From: Streptomyces decoyicus
GTDB lineage: Bacteria; Actinomycetota; Actinomycetes; Streptomycetales; Streptomycetaceae
Direction of reading: 5' to 3'
Length of the DNA: 64,000 nt
Assembly (NCBI RefSeq): GCF_019880305.1
Contig: NZ_CP082301.1
Span: 6,882,001 to 6,946,000, forward strand
The position numbers and the translations under genes are program-made. The notes under the pieces are model-generated. The model ran no database searches. It was not told where the DNA came from and worked only from the letters and a program-made list of their open reading frames with translations. Shown piece after piece: positions 1 to 8,665 of this stretch (position 1 is the first letter of the stretch; the number at the start of each line of letters is the position of its first letter).

Positions 1-422
1 ACCTCGTCGCCGGGGCCCCAGGCGTTGACACCGGGGCCGGTGCGCAGGACCACGCCGGCCAGGTCGGAGCCGATGACGTGGTACGGCAGGTCGTGCCGCT
101 TGGTGAGCGGGGAGAGCTTGCCGTAGCGCTCCAGGAACCCGAAGGTCGACATCGGCTCGAAGATCGAGGTCCACACGGAGTTGTAGTTCACGGAGGAGGC
201 CATGACGGCCACCAGCGCCTCACCGGGGCCGAGCTCGGGCACCGGCACGTCGTCGACGTGCAGCGACTTGCGGGGGTCCTTCTCCTTGGTCTCCAGGCCG
301 GCGAACATGTCGGCCTCGTCCTTGTGCACGGTCACCGCGCGGTAGGACTCGGGGATGGTCAGGCCGGCGAAGTCGGCGCTGGTGGTGTCAGGCGCGAGGA
401 TTGCGTCCAGGATTTCGTTCAC
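1..422 (-). CDS. ccrA: Crotonyl-CoA carboxylase/reductase, N-terminal part (runs off the window)
   Basis: Reductive carboxylation of crotonyl-CoA to ethylmalonyl-CoA with NADPH and CO2, the key step of the ethylmalonyl-CoA pathway and a source of extender units for polyketides. The visible 140 residues begin VNEILDAILAPDTTSADFAG and continue through the GroES-like domain typical of the family (segments SSVNYNSVWTSIFEP, YHVIGSDLAGVVLRTGPGVN). The GTG start at 420-422 is preceded by GGAGG at a proper distance. The catalytic medium-chain reductase core lies outside the window. The TetR gene and the hydroxyacyl-CoA dehydrogenase upstream on the same strand fit an acyl-CoA metabolic cluster. The assignment is strong because the N-terminal motifs are characteristic; only the truncation by the window edge limits it. 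Confidence 0.93.
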   Translation of the reverse strand, partial: MNEILDAILAPDTTSADFAGLTIPESYRAVTVHKDEADMFAGLETKEKDPRKSLHVDDVPVPELGPGEALVAVMASSVNYNSVWTSIFEPMSTFGFLERYGKLSPLTKRHDLPYHVIGSDLAGVVLRTGPGVNAWGPGDE

Positions 423-936
423 GGGGTGCCTCCGGCGAAGCTCGTTGGGGAACGGCTTTGAGGGAACGTCGGGGGTGGTGCAGAGGTGGTGCCGTCGGTT
501 CGGCCGGGGTGGCCCCGTTGCCGTCGCCTCTGCGGGGGTCGCAGAGCCGTCGGCCGCGGTGCCTGGCAGCGCTGGTGAGCGCGGTGCCCAGCGGCAGCTG
601 GGAGGTGCCTGTGACGCAGGCATCCGGGCGGACAGCCGCATAGGGCTGGTGGGACAGCCGGCGTGCGTGGGATCTCAGCACGCCGGCCGCCCGGACACCT
701 TCAACGTATGACACCGCGTGCCAGGCGACAAGACACTGAGTGCCAAGAATTTCTCTCAGATGTCATCCGGGCGGCACGCATGAGCGAAAGAGGGCCGATG
801 GGAGGCGTGCGGATGACGCAAAGAAAGGGGATGTGTGCGCAGCGTGCACAGGGAGGGCGTTACGCCATCCGGGTCGCGGCCCGGTCAGCTCAAGGGCGCC
901 GGGCCGCGCTCATGTCCGGTTCCGGCCGGAAGGCCG
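423..936. promoter_or_regulatory. Intergenic region upstream of the ccr gene
   Basis: No credible gene is seen here; both flanking genes point left. The stretch must hold the promoter of the crotonyl-CoA carboxylase/reductase gene. An unusually A/T-rich patch at about 736-765 contains an imperfect inverted repeat, GACACTGAG (732-740) against CTCAGATGTC (755-764), which could be an operator, perhaps for the TetR protein encoded just upstream. That regulator-site pairing is inference. Confidence 0.4.
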
Positions 937-1740
937 TTACTTGCGTTCTGTGATCGCCTTGCGGATGGTGCGCATGACCTCGTCCAGCGGGGCGTCGGTG
1001 CGGGCCACCGCGACCAGTACCTCGCCCTCCCGCGAGACGGCCGCCGGAGGGGTCTCCCCGCTGCCGGTGCGGCCCGCGCCGATGCCGGCGCCGAAGGTCT
1101 CCCGGACGATCGCGAAGGCATGGTCGAGCTGTGCCTCGACATCGCCCTGGGCGTCGGCCCGCAGCCAGCGCCGCAGTACGTGGTTGTGCGCGGTGACCAC
1201 GGCGGACGCCGCGACCTCGGCGAGCAGCGGATCGTCGTCGCCCTCGCGGTGTGCGCCCTCGTCGAAGTGGCCCAGGAGATAGCGGGTGAACAGCCGCTCG
1301 TAGCGGGCCACCGAGGCGATCTCGGCCTCACGCAGGGTGGGGACCTCGCGGGTCAGGCGGTAGCGGGCCACGGAGACGGCCGGGGAGGCCGCGTACATCC
1401 GCATGACCTCCTTGATGCCGCGGCAGACCGTGTCCAGCGGATTCTCGTGCGGCGGGGCGGCGTCCAGGACGGCTTCCGCGCGGACGAGGGTGTCGTCGTG
1501 GTCGGGGAAGATCGCCTCTTCCTTGGAGCGGAAGTGGCGGAAAAAGGTACGCCGGGCGACGCCCGCGGCGGCCGCGATCTCATCGACCGTCGTCGCCTCG
1601 TAGCCCTTGGTCGCAAACAGTTCCATCGCCGCCGCCGACAATTCACGGCGCATTTTGAGCCGTTGCGCAGCCGCCCGGCGGGTGCCGGGAGTGGTGGTGT
1701 CGGCGGTGTCGGAGGGCTGTGTACGAGCGGGCTGGGACAT
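937..1740 (-). CDS. TetR family transcriptional regulator
   Basis: One-component DNA-binding repressor, 267 residues from the ATG at 1738-1740 (MSQPARTQ). An N-terminal TetR helix-turn-helix is clear at about residues 30-80: ELSAAAMELFATKGYEATTV, then the recognition helix around AAGVARRTFFRHFRSKEEAI. The remainder is a helical ligand-binding domain. An upstream extension in frame exists but lacks family similarity, so the internal ATG was chosen. The gene lies between the dehydrogenase and the crotonyl-CoA carboxylase/reductase on the same strand, so it probably controls this acyl-CoA cluster and senses a pathway intermediate. The effector is not predictable from sequence. Confidence 0.9.
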   Translation of the reverse strand: MSQPARTQPSDTADTTTPGTRRAAAQRLKMRRELSAAAMELFATKGYEATTVDEIAAAAGVARRTFFRHFRSKEEAIFPDHDDTLVRAEAVLDAAPPHENPLDTVCRGIKEVMRMYAASPAVSVARYRLTREVPTLREAEIASVARYERLFTRYLLGHFDEGAHREGDDDPLLAEVAASAVVTAHNHVLRRWLRADAQGDVEAQLDHAFAIVRETFGAGIGAGRTGSGETPPAAVSREGEVLVAVARTDAPLDEVMRTIRKAITERK

Positions 1741-1876
1741 GTGGGGACGGTACTGCATATTTACGCGACCTGCGGCATGAGGTGCAGCCTTTTCCCCTGT
1801 GAGCGGGGGTGGACCGCCGTCGGGTTCCAGCAGTCCACCCCACCCTCCCCCGGCCGGGCCGGGGTGCCGCCACGCG

Positions 1877-3697
1877 TCAGCGCCGGGCGTACTCACGAAA
1901 GCCGCGGCCGGTCTTGCGGCCGAGGCAGCCCGCGGCGACGAGGTGCTCCAGCAGCGGCGCCGGGGCCAGCCCGGGGTCGCGGAACTCGGCGTGCAGCACC
2001 TTCTCGATGGCCAGGGACACGTCCAGGCCGACCACGTCGAGGAGTTCGAACGGGCCCATCGGGTACCCGCCGCCGAGCTTCATGGCGGCGTCGATGTCGT
2101 CCAGGGTCGCGTAGTGCTCCTCGACCATCTTGATCGCGTTGTTCAAGTACGGGAACAGCAGCGCGTTCACGATGAATCCGGCCCGGTCCCCGCAGTCCAC
2201 CGGGTGCTTGCGGACCTTGGCGCAGACCGCCCGCACGGTGGCGTGGACGTCGTCGGCCGTCAGGACCGTACGGACCACCTCCACCAGCTTCATGGCCGGC
2301 GCCGGGTTGAAGAAGTGCATCCCGATGACGTCCTCGGGGCGCGAGGTGGCGCGGGCGCAGGCCACGACCGGCAGCGACGAGGTGGTGGTGGCCAGGACGG
2401 CGCCCGGCTTGCAGACCTTGTCCAGGGTCGTGAACAGCTCTTGCTTGACCGCCAGGTCCTCGGCCACCGCCTCGACCGCGAGATCCACGTCCGCAAACGC
2501 GTCCAGCGACCCGGCCGGGGTGATCGCCGCCAGCGCGGTGTCCCGGGCCTCGGCGCTCATCCGGCCCTTGTCCACGGAACGGCCCAGCGACTTGGCGATC
2601 CTGGCCTTGGCCTTCTCCGCCTTCTCCAGGCTGCGGGCGGCCAGCACGACCTTGAAGCCGGCCTTGGCGAAGACCTCGGCGATACCGCTGGCCATCGTCC
2701 CGGAACCGGCCACGCCGACGCCGGTGACCGTACGCCCGCCGGCGAGCTCATCGGCGGCCGCCGGGCTCTCCGCGTCCGGCACGGCCGTGCCGCTGCCCGG
2801 GGCGTCGTACGTGTAGAAGCCGCGGCCCGCCTTGCGGCCGGTCAGCCCCGCCTCGGCGAGCTGGCCGAGGATCGGCGCGGGGGCGTGCAGCCGGTCCTGG
2901 GACTCGGCGTACATGGCCTCCAGGACCGTACGCGCGGTGTCCACGCCGATCAGGTCGAGCAGTGCCAGCGGGCCCATCGGCAGCCCGCAGCCGAGCCGCA
3001 TCGCGGCATCGATGTCCTCGCGGGTGGCGTACTTGGACTCGTACATCGCCGCGGCCTGGTTCAGGTAGCCGAACAGCAGGCCGTCGGCGACGAAGCCGGG
3101 GCGGTCACCCACCGCGATCGGGTCCTTGCCCAGGGCGTGGGCCAGGTCCGTGACGGCCGCGACCGCGGCGGGGGCGGTGAGCACCGAGGACACCACCTCG
3201 ACCAGCTTCATGGCCGGTGCCGGGTTGAAGAAGTGCACGCCGAGCACCCGCTCGGGGCGCTGCGAGTCGGCGGCCAGCCGGGTCACGGACAGCGCGTTGG
3301 TGCCGGTGGCCAGGATGGTGTCCGGGCGCACCACGGCGTCCAGCCCGGCGAAGACCTGCCGCTTGAGCTCGTAGTCCTCGGGCACCACCTCGATGACGAG
3401 ATCGGCGTCCGCGGCGGCCTGGAGATCGGTGAAGGTACGGAACCGGGCCAGGATGTCCTGCCGCTCCCGCTCCGTGATCCGCTCGCGCTGCACCGCACGG
3501 GCGGTGGCGGCTTCGAGGGTGGTGACGGCGTGCCGGGCCGCGGCTTCGTCGGTGTCGATACCGATGACCTCGCGGCCGGCCCGGGCCAGCACCTCGGCGA
3601 TGCCGGTGCCCATGGTGCCCAGGCCGACGACGGCGACGGTGGAAAGGGACAGGGGGGAGGGGGCAGTTGAGAGATCAGGGGTGGACTGAGGGCCCAT
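1877..3697 (-). CDS. Two-module 3-hydroxyacyl-CoA (3-hydroxybutyryl-CoA) dehydrogenase
   Basis: Oxidises/reduces 3-hydroxybutyryl-CoA and acetoacetyl-CoA with NAD(P). The 606-residue protein is a tandem duplication. Module 1 has the Rossmann segment VAVVGLGTMGTGIAEVLARA, GVHFFNPAPAMKLVEVV and the C-terminal substrate domain GDRPGFVADGLLF; module 2 repeats this with GVAGSGTMASGIAEVFAKAG, GMHFFNPAPAMKLVEVV and GDRAGFIVNALLFPYLNNA. Both modules keep the catalytic His in HFFNP. A typical single-module enzyme is about 285 residues, so this is a head-to-tail fusion. The ATG at 3695-3697 (MGPQSTPD) is the first Met before the Rossmann fold; the longer upstream frame is not protein-like. Its neighbour is the crotonyl-CoA carboxylase/reductase, consistent with supplying crotonyl-CoA precursors. 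Confidence 0.93.
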   Translation of the reverse strand: MGPQSTPDLSTAPSPLSLSTVAVVGLGTMGTGIAEVLARAGREVIGIDTDEAAARHAVTTLEAATARAVQRERITERERQDILARFRTFTDLQAAADADLVIEVVPEDYELKRQVFAGLDAVVRPDTILATGTNALSVTRLAADSQRPERVLGVHFFNPAPAMKLVEVVSSVLTAPAAVAAVTDLAHALGKDPIAVGDRPGFVADGLLFGYLNQAAAMYESKYATREDIDAAMRLGCGLPMGPLALLDLIGVDTARTVLEAMYAESQDRLHAPAPILGQLAEAGLTGRKAGRGFYTYDAPGSGTAVPDAESPAAADELAGGRTVTGVGVAGSGTMASGIAEVFAKAGFKVVLAARSLEKAEKAKARIAKSLGRSVDKGRMSAEARDTALAAITPAGSLDAFADVDLAVEAVAEDLAVKQELFTTLDKVCKPGAVLATTTSSLPVVACARATSRPEDVIGMHFFNPAPAMKLVEVVRTVLTADDVHATVRAVCAKVRKHPVDCGDRAGFIVNALLFPYLNNAIKMVEEHYATLDDIDAAMKLGGGYPMGPFELLDVVGLDVSLAIEKVLHAEFRDPGLAPAPLLEHLVAAGCLGRKTGRGFREYARR

Positions 3698-4078
3698 CGC
3701 GAGACTCCTGAGGGTGTTCCCCTGAAGGCAGGGGAGAAGTGACGACTGAGGGGTACCGCGCGGCGCCAGTTCCCTGCGCAGCGGCCGGAGGGCGGCGGTG
3801 AGCCGCGGGAGCCGCAGCGCTGCGGGAGCGCCGGCGGTGCGGGAGACGCGGCGAGCCCTGTCCCGGGGCCGTGCCGTGTGCTCCGTACTGCTGTCGTGCT
3901 GTGCCGAACCGACTTCACACTGTGGCGGCTGCGTCACCAGGCCGCCCGAGCAGTGGTGCTGCTCGTTCCAGCAGGTTAACCCGTGAGTAACCAGAGCGCC
4001 AGGGGTAGGCGGGGTCATTAGGCTGTGGTGCGGGCCACGTCGCGGGAACCGGGGCGGCCGGCGGGAGGGGAGCGACAA
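3698..4078. promoter_or_regulatory. Divergent promoter region between the dehydrogenase and HEAT-repeat genes
   Basis: About 380 bases between two divergent genes with no convincing coding potential of its own. A Shine-Dalgarno-like GGGAGGGGAG lies just before the right-hand ATG. An A/T-richer patch around 3974-4024, including a TAGGCT hexamer, is the likeliest promoter position for the rightward gene; this is a weak visual call. Confidence 0.3.
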
Positions 4079-4843
4079 ATGGAAGAGGAATTCCACGAGT
4101 TGACGGACCGGGTGCGGGCCGAACTCCGCTCCCCACAGGATCTGGTCGCTTACGAACGGTTGCTGGGTCTGGCCCGCAAGAACACCCCGGCCGGGCGGGA
4201 GGAACTGGCCCGGATGCTGGTCGCCGTCGAACGTCCGCTGTGGGCCAGGGAGATCGCCGCCTTCATCCTCGGCTGCGCCGGCGACAAACGGGCCTTCGAG
4301 ACGCTCGTGCTGTTGCTGAACTACCGCGACCCGGTGCGCTGCGCCACCGCCGCGCACGCCCTGGGCCGCCTCGGCGACCCCCGCACCGCCCGCGCCGCCG
4401 CCGCGCTCGCCACCAACCCGCTGCGCACCGCCTACGCCCTGCACCCGGTCCGGCTGCTGGCCGAACTCCGCGCACCGCAGTCCGTACCGGCGCTGATCGC
4501 GACCCTGGAGCGGCTGCTCACCCCGCACAGCCCCTACTGGCGGGTGGCGCTCGCCTGCGTCGAGGGCCTGGGCGCGCTGGGCGACCGGCGCGCGGTCCCC
4601 ACGCTCACCGCGGCCGTCGGGCATCCCCGGCTGGCGGCCGCCGCGGCGGCGTCACTGGCGCGGCTGGGGGTGCACGAGGAGGTGACGGCGGACGCCGGGC
4701 CCCGGGTGAAGGAGGACGGCCCGGACGGCGCGGGAGACGGCCGCGGAGACGGCGGGCGGGGTCAGGGGCCGGAGCGGGGCGAGGGCCCCGGCGGTGGCGG
4801 CTCCGGTTCCGACTCCGGTTCCGGCGTCAGCGGGCGCCGGTAA
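4079..4843 (+). CDS. HEAT-repeat domain protein
   Basis: 254-residue cytoplasmic protein with helical repeats. From about residue 45 there are successive HEAT-like units, e.g. REIAAFILGCAGDKRAFETL, AHALGRLGDPRTARAAAA, PQSVPALIATLERLL and GLGALGDRRAVPTLTAAVG, usually a protein-protein interaction scaffold. The ATG at 4079 follows a strong GGGAGGGGAG site. The last 40 residues are a Gly/Asp/Ser-rich low-complexity tail (SGSDSGSGVSGRR) that overlaps the convergent acetyltransferase gene by 82 bases. No enzymatic motif is visible. Its partner and role are unknown. Confidence 0.8.
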   Translation: MEEEFHELTDRVRAELRSPQDLVAYERLLGLARKNTPAGREELARMLVAVERPLWAREIAAFILGCAGDKRAFETLVLLLNYRDPVRCATAAHALGRLGDPRTARAAAALATNPLRTAYALHPVRLLAELRAPQSVPALIATLERLLTPHSPYWRVALACVEGLGALGDRRAVPTLTAAVGHPRLAAAAAASLARLGVHEEVTADAGPRVKEDGPDGAGDGRGDGGRGQGPERGEGPGGGGSGSDSGSGVSGRR

Positions 4844-5409
4844 CGCAGCTCGGGGACGCTCCGGCCGCCGACCTCGTACGCCTCCTCGGCCCCGTCCGGC
4901 ACAAAACGGGCCCGCTCGTAGAACCGCTGGGCCCGGGTGTTGCCGCGTACCACCCACAGATACAGCGCGCGGTAGCCGTTCTCCCGTGCGCGGGCGGTGG
5001 TGGCGGCCATCAGGGCGCGACCGACGCCGGTGCCGATCAGACCGGGCGCCACGTAGAGGGCGAGCAGCTCACCCGCGGTCGGCGGGGGCGCGGGCAACTC
5101 CTCGGCCCCCGGGGCGATATCGGGGTCCCGGGCCGGTCCCACGCACGCCCAGCCCACGACGTCACCGTCCCGTTCCGCCACCAGGTCCGACACCTCCGGC
5201 GACCGCCGCCCGAACCACGACCGCCGCTGCTCGGCATCCGCCGCCACGCTCATCGCGTCCAGGTACGCCTGCGGCATCAGTCCGCGATACGCCGCCTGCC
5301 AGCCGCGGACCCGCACCGCCGAGACCGCGTCGATATCGGCCTCGGTCATTTCCCGTATGCGGACTGGGTGCGGCGGCCGCGCCCGGCTCCGTTCAAGAGA
5401 CCCATCCAT
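4762..5409 (-). CDS. GNAT family N-acetyltransferase
   Basis: Transfers an acetyl group from acetyl-CoA to an unidentified amine. The GNAT fold runs from IREMTEADIDAVSAVRVRGW to the acetyl-CoA pyrophosphate loop LYVAPGLIGTGVGRALMAA and the terminal signature LYLWVVRGNTRAQRFYERAR. The ATG at 5407-5409 (MDGSLERS) gives 215 residues; a longer frame to 5466 exists. The C-terminus is a Pro/Glu-rich tail (EPESEPEPPPPGPSP) encoded in DNA that antisense-overlaps the end of the HEAT gene, suggesting the tail arose by stop-codon drift in a convergent pair. Substrate cannot be predicted. Confidence 0.85.
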   Translation of the reverse strand: MDGSLERSRARPPHPVRIREMTEADIDAVSAVRVRGWQAAYRGLMPQAYLDAMSVAADAEQRRSWFGRRSPEVSDLVAERDGDVVGWACVGPARDPDIAPGAEELPAPPPTAGELLALYVAPGLIGTGVGRALMAATTARARENGYRALYLWVVRGNTRAQRFYERARFVPDGAEEAYEVGGRSVPELRYRRPLTPEPESEPEPPPPGPSPRSGP

Positions 5410-5522
5410 GCCGGAGAGGCTAGGGGGTGTCCCCCTAGGGCCCGTCAAAAAGTTTCCCGTCCGCACGGTCGGGGGCGGGCCGCTTGACCTTGCCCCTGGT
5501 GTCAGGGTTCGAGACTCCCGGC

Positions 5523-6710
5523 ATGGAACGCACCACGCACGCCGGGCCGGACACGCCCGGAACGGACCGCAGAGTTGTGATCGTCACCGGGGCCGGCACC
5601 GGGATCGGGCGCGCCACCGCCCATGCCTTCGCGGCGGAGGGGGCGCGCGTCCTCGCGGTGGGCCGCCGGCCCGCACCGCTGGCGGAGACGGCGACGGGGG
5701 CCGCCGGCGGGCCCGGTGAGGTCGTCCCGTGCGCCGCCGACATCACCGCGGACGGCGGGCCCGAGGGCCTCGTACGCCATGTGGTCGGGACGTACGGCCG
5801 ACTGGATGTGCTGGTCAACAATGCCGCGGTGGTGGGCAGCGGGGCGCTGGGCAGCTTCACCAAGGAGGGGATGGACCCGCTGTTGGCGACGAACCTCGTC
5901 GCGCCGGTACTGCTCACCCAGGCGGCCGTGCCCCACCTGGAGCGGACCGGCGGTGTGGTGGTCAACATCAGCACCTCCGTCGGCCAGCGGGGCCGGCCGG
6001 GCAACTCGGTCTACGCCGCGACGAAGACCGGGCTCGAACTCCTCACCCGCAGCTGGGCGGTGGAGCTGGCACCGCGCGGCGTACGGGTCGTCGCCGTCGC
6101 CCCCGGTGCGATCGAGACCCCGATCGCGCGGCACCAAGGCTGGTCCCCGGAGCAGCGGGCGGCCATACGGAAGTGGCAGATCGAGCACACCCCCATGGGG
6201 AGGGTGGGCCGCCCCGAGGAGGTGGCCTGGGCCGTCACCCGGCTCGCGGCGCCGTCCGCGTCGTTCGTGACCGGGGTGGTTCGGCACGTGCGGGGGCGGG
6301 CCGGGGCCGCCCGCCCCCGCCCTGGTAGAAACGGTGCCGGACGGGGAGGTGATCCGGTGCGGATCGGGGAGCTGGCGCAGCTCACCGGGGCGTCGCCGCG
6401 CGCGCTGCGCCACTACGAACGCGAGGGGCTGATCGCCTCGGAGCGGGCGGCGAACGGGTACCGCGTCTACGGCGAGCGCGCGGTCGTCAGGGTCCGCAAC
6501 ATCCGCCATCTCCTCGCGGCGGGCCTCACCCTCGCCGACGTCCACTGCTTCACCCCCTGCCTGGACGGCGACATGTCCACCGCTCCGCCGTCCGCCGAGG
6601 GCCTGCGCGTCGCCCGTGAGCGGCTCGCCGTCATCGACGAGCGGATCAGGGCCCAGACGGAGGCGCGCAACCGTCTGGCGCGGGCCCTGGAGGCGGCCCC
6701 GGCATCCTAG
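5523..6710 (+). CDS. SDR oxidoreductase whose frame runs into a MerR regulator (fusion or frameshift)
   Basis: The first 255 or so residues are a classical short-chain dehydrogenase: nucleotide loop VTGAGTGIGRATAHAFA, NNA motif in VLVNNAAVVGSG, catalytic Ser (NISTSVGQRG) and YxxxK in VYAATKTGLELL, then the conserved SFVTGVV. Where the family normally ends in V-x-G-G, the frame reads VVRHVRGRAGAARPRP and continues without a stop into a MerR protein. Shifting the frame once near 6280 would end the SDR at the TAG at 6326-6328 (tail RGRPPPPW), just before the MerR ribosome-binding site. A one-base deletion (biological or sequencing) is therefore the likeliest explanation; a genuine SDR-MerR fusion is the alternative. 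The substrate is unknown. Confidence 0.75.
   Translation: MERTTHAGPDTPGTDRRVVIVTGAGTGIGRATAHAFAAEGARVLAVGRRPAPLAETATGAAGGPGEVVPCAADITADGGPEGLVRHVVGTYGRLDVLVNNAAVVGSGALGSFTKEGMDPLLATNLVAPVLLTQAAVPHLERTGGVVVNISTSVGQRGRPGNSVYAATKTGLELLTRSWAVELAPRGVRVVAVAPGAIETPIARHQGWSPEQRAAIRKWQIEHTPMGRVGRPEEVAWAVTRLAAPSASFVTGVVRHVRGRAGAARPRPGRNGAGRGGDPVRIGELAQLTGASPRALRHYEREGLIASERAANGYRVYGERAVVRVRNIRHLLAAGLTLADVHCFTPCLDGDMSTAPPSAEGLRVARERLAVIDERIRAQTEARNRLARALEAAPAS
6357..6710 (+). CDS. MerR family regulator, probably translated separately
   Basis: 117-residue regulator starting at GTG 6357 (VRIGELAQLTGASPRALRHY), preceded by GGGGAGGT. The winged-helix N-terminus with RHYEREGLI and GYRVYGE is diagnostic for MerR. 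It is followed by a dimerisation coiled coil (ARERLAVIDERIRAQTEARN). A Cys lies in FTPCLDGDM, but the metal-site cysteine pattern of metal sensors is absent, so it more likely senses an organic ligand or stress. It is in frame with the upstream SDR, but its own start and ribosome-binding site suggest independent translation and control of that SDR gene. Confidence 0.8.
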   Translation: MRIGELAQLTGASPRALRHYEREGLIASERAANGYRVYGERAVVRVRNIRHLLAAGLTLADVHCFTPCLDGDMSTAPPSAEGLRVARERLAVIDERIRAQTEARNRLARALEAAPAS

Positions 6711-6747
6711 GAAGCGTCGCCCCCTGGGCCTGACCGCTCCGGCCGGG

Positions 6748-7812
6748 TCATATCAAGGTCAACTGGGTCGGCTCCGCAGGGGAGTCGGGATCCTCGCCAT
6801 GGGGTGCACCCGGCGCACCGGGGCCGGTGGCTTCCGGGACGGCGTCCGTCGGCGGAATCCGGCGGGACCGGCCGGGCCGGGCGGGGCCGATGCCGTACTC
6901 CGCGGCGAATTCGTGGACCTGGCGGGTGATCCGGCGCTGGTACCACTTCGGGGCGTAGGCGCCGTCCCCGTACATCGTCTCGTAACGCCGCACCAGATGC
7001 GGATGGTGCTGCCCCAGCCAGGCCATGAACCACTCCCGGGCGCCGGGCCGCAGATGCAGCACGAGTGGGGTGACGGAACCGGCGCCGGCCTCCGCAAGGG
7101 CACGCACCGTGGCCCGCAACTGGTCCGGCGCGTCCCCCAGGAACGGGATCACCGGCGCCATCAGCACCCCGCACGGAATGCCGTGTGCGGTGAGCGTGCG
7201 CACCACGTCGAGCCGGCGCTCCGGGGCGGGGGTGCCGGGCTCGACCGTGCGCCACAGCTCGCGGTCCAGGAAGCCGACGGAGACGGAGATGCCGACGTCG
7301 GTGACCTCGGAGGCCTGCTGGAGCAGCGCCAGGTCCCGCAGGATGAGCGTGCCCTTGGTGAGGATCGAGAAGGGGTTGGCGTAGTCGCGCAGCGCCGTGA
7401 TGATGCCGGGCATCAGGCCGTAGCGGCCTTCCGCGCGCTGGTAGCAGTCGACGTTGGTGCCCATCGCTATGTGGTCACCGCGCCAGCGCCGCCCGGCCAG
7501 CTCGCGGCGCAGCAGCTCGGGGGCGTTGACCTTCACCACGATCTGCGAGTCGAAGCCCTGTCCGGTGTCCAGGTCGAGATAGCTGTGCGTCTTGCGCGCG
7601 AAGCAGTACACACAGGCGTGGCTACAACCGCGGTAAGGGTTCACGGTCCATTCGAACGGCATCCGGGAGGCACCGGGGACCCGGTTGACGATCGAGCGGG
7701 CACGTACTTCGTGGAAGGTGATCCCGCGGAATTCGGGGGTGTCGAACGTCCGGCTGACGACGTCCGTACCGAACAGCGCGGCCGGGCTTTCGCCGAGGTT
7801 GTCCCAGCGCAT
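6748..7812 (-). CDS. Rv2578c-family radical SAM protein
   Basis: 354-residue [4Fe-4S] radical S-adenosylmethionine protein. The cluster motif CxxxCxxC appears as RGCSHACVYCFAR, preceded by the family-typical WTVNPY and followed by MGTNVDCYQRAEGRY and PFSILTKGTLILRD. Family members are related to spore-photoproduct-lyase/SPL-like enzymes in fold, but the reaction in actinobacteria is not established. The start is the ATG at 7810-7812 (MRWDNLGES) after GGAGG; upstream frame sequence is not similar to the family. The C-terminus is an Ala/Pro-rich tail. It is transcribed away from the SRPBCC gene. Confidence 0.9.
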   Translation of the reverse strand: MRWDNLGESPAALFGTDVVSRTFDTPEFRGITFHEVRARSIVNRVPGASRMPFEWTVNPYRGCSHACVYCFARKTHSYLDLDTGQGFDSQIVVKVNAPELLRRELAGRRWRGDHIAMGTNVDCYQRAEGRYGLMPGIITALRDYANPFSILTKGTLILRDLALLQQASEVTDVGISVSVGFLDRELWRTVEPGTPAPERRLDVVRTLTAHGIPCGVLMAPVIPFLGDAPDQLRATVRALAEAGAGSVTPLVLHLRPGAREWFMAWLGQHHPHLVRRYETMYGDGAYAPKWYQRRITRQVHEFAAEYGIGPARPGRSRRIPPTDAVPEATGPGAPGAPHGEDPDSPAEPTQLTLI

Positions 7813-7969
7813 CGGGCCTCCTTCTGGATCCAGCAGGGCCCCCCGGATCCATAATAGAACAAGTGTTCCCCTCCGGTTCGGAGGCCCTGAATTTGGGCGC
7901 GCCGTCGTGGGGTGGTTGGCTTGGCGGCGGATCGCAGGACCGGCAGCCGAGTACTGGAGGAAGACACAT

Positions 7970-8413
7970 ATGGGGCAGGTCGAGGCCATCACGCAGCGCG
8001 AGATCGCGGCGGACCCGGAGGACGTGTTCGACGCGCTCGCCGACTACTCCGGCACGCGCCGGCAGCTGCTGCCCGAGCACTTCAGCGAGTACGAGGTCCG
8101 TGAGGGCGGCGACGGCAAGGGCACCCTCGTCCACTGGAAGCTCCAGGCCACGAGCAAGCGGGTGCGCGACTGCCTGCTGGAGGTCGACGAGCCGACCGAC
8201 GGCCAGCTCGTCGAGAAGGACCGCAACTCCTCGATGGTGACCACCTGGGTCATCACCCCGGCCGGCGAGAAGCGCGCCAAGGTCGTCGTCACCACCACAT
8301 GGGAGGGCGCCGGCGGTATCGGCGGCTTCTTCGAGCGGACCTTCGCCCCCAAGGGGCTCGGCCGGATCTACGATGCGCTGCTCGACAACCTCGCCGCCCA
8401 CGTGGCGAAGTGA
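7970..8413 (+). CDS. SRPBCC (START-like) family protein
   Basis: 147-residue small hydrophobic-ligand-binding or stress protein with a polyketide-cyclase/START-like helix-grip fold: N-terminal EIAADPEDVFDALADYSG, central strands TLVHWKLQATSKRVRDCLLE, and a C-terminal helix GLGRIYDALLDNLAAHVAK. The ATG at 7970 is preceded by GGAGGAAG at a good distance. It diverges from the radical SAM gene with about 157 bases between starts, enough for a shared promoter region. No catalytic residues can be assigned. Confidence 0.85.
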   Translation: MGQVEAITQREIAADPEDVFDALADYSGTRRQLLPEHFSEYEVREGGDGKGTLVHWKLQATSKRVRDCLLEVDEPTDGQLVEKDRNSSMVTTWVITPAGEKRAKVVVTTTWEGAGGIGGFFERTFAPKGLGRIYDALLDNLAAHVAK

Positions 8414-8665
8414 TCGGCGGTCACAGCCGTCACCCTGAGCGCATGACGTCACACTCACCGGTTCGGGTGGTTTCCGGTGAGCCGAAGTGTCCGGCCCGCC
8501 GGAACGCTTCCGTACGGAAAGCCCTGATGGGAGCCCAATGGGCGCCCGGGGCAACGTACTTGACGTCCCTTCTCACCCCGCACGCACCCTTTCGCCGCGG
8601 TTGATCGGTGTTGTCGCCCAATGCGAGAAATTGGGCGGCAACAGGCGTGACGAGGGGAGCAGCAC

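Noticed and set aside
835-2133. Long open frame on the plus strand (432 codons) across the TetR region
   Set aside because: It is antisense to clear TetR and dehydrogenase genes, has Arg/Gly-rich shadow composition and no ribosome-binding site.
1877-4624. Extending the dehydrogenase start up to 4624 (915 codons)
   Set aside because: The extra N-terminus is unlike any family and crosses the HEAT gene; ATG 3697 precedes the Rossmann fold directly.
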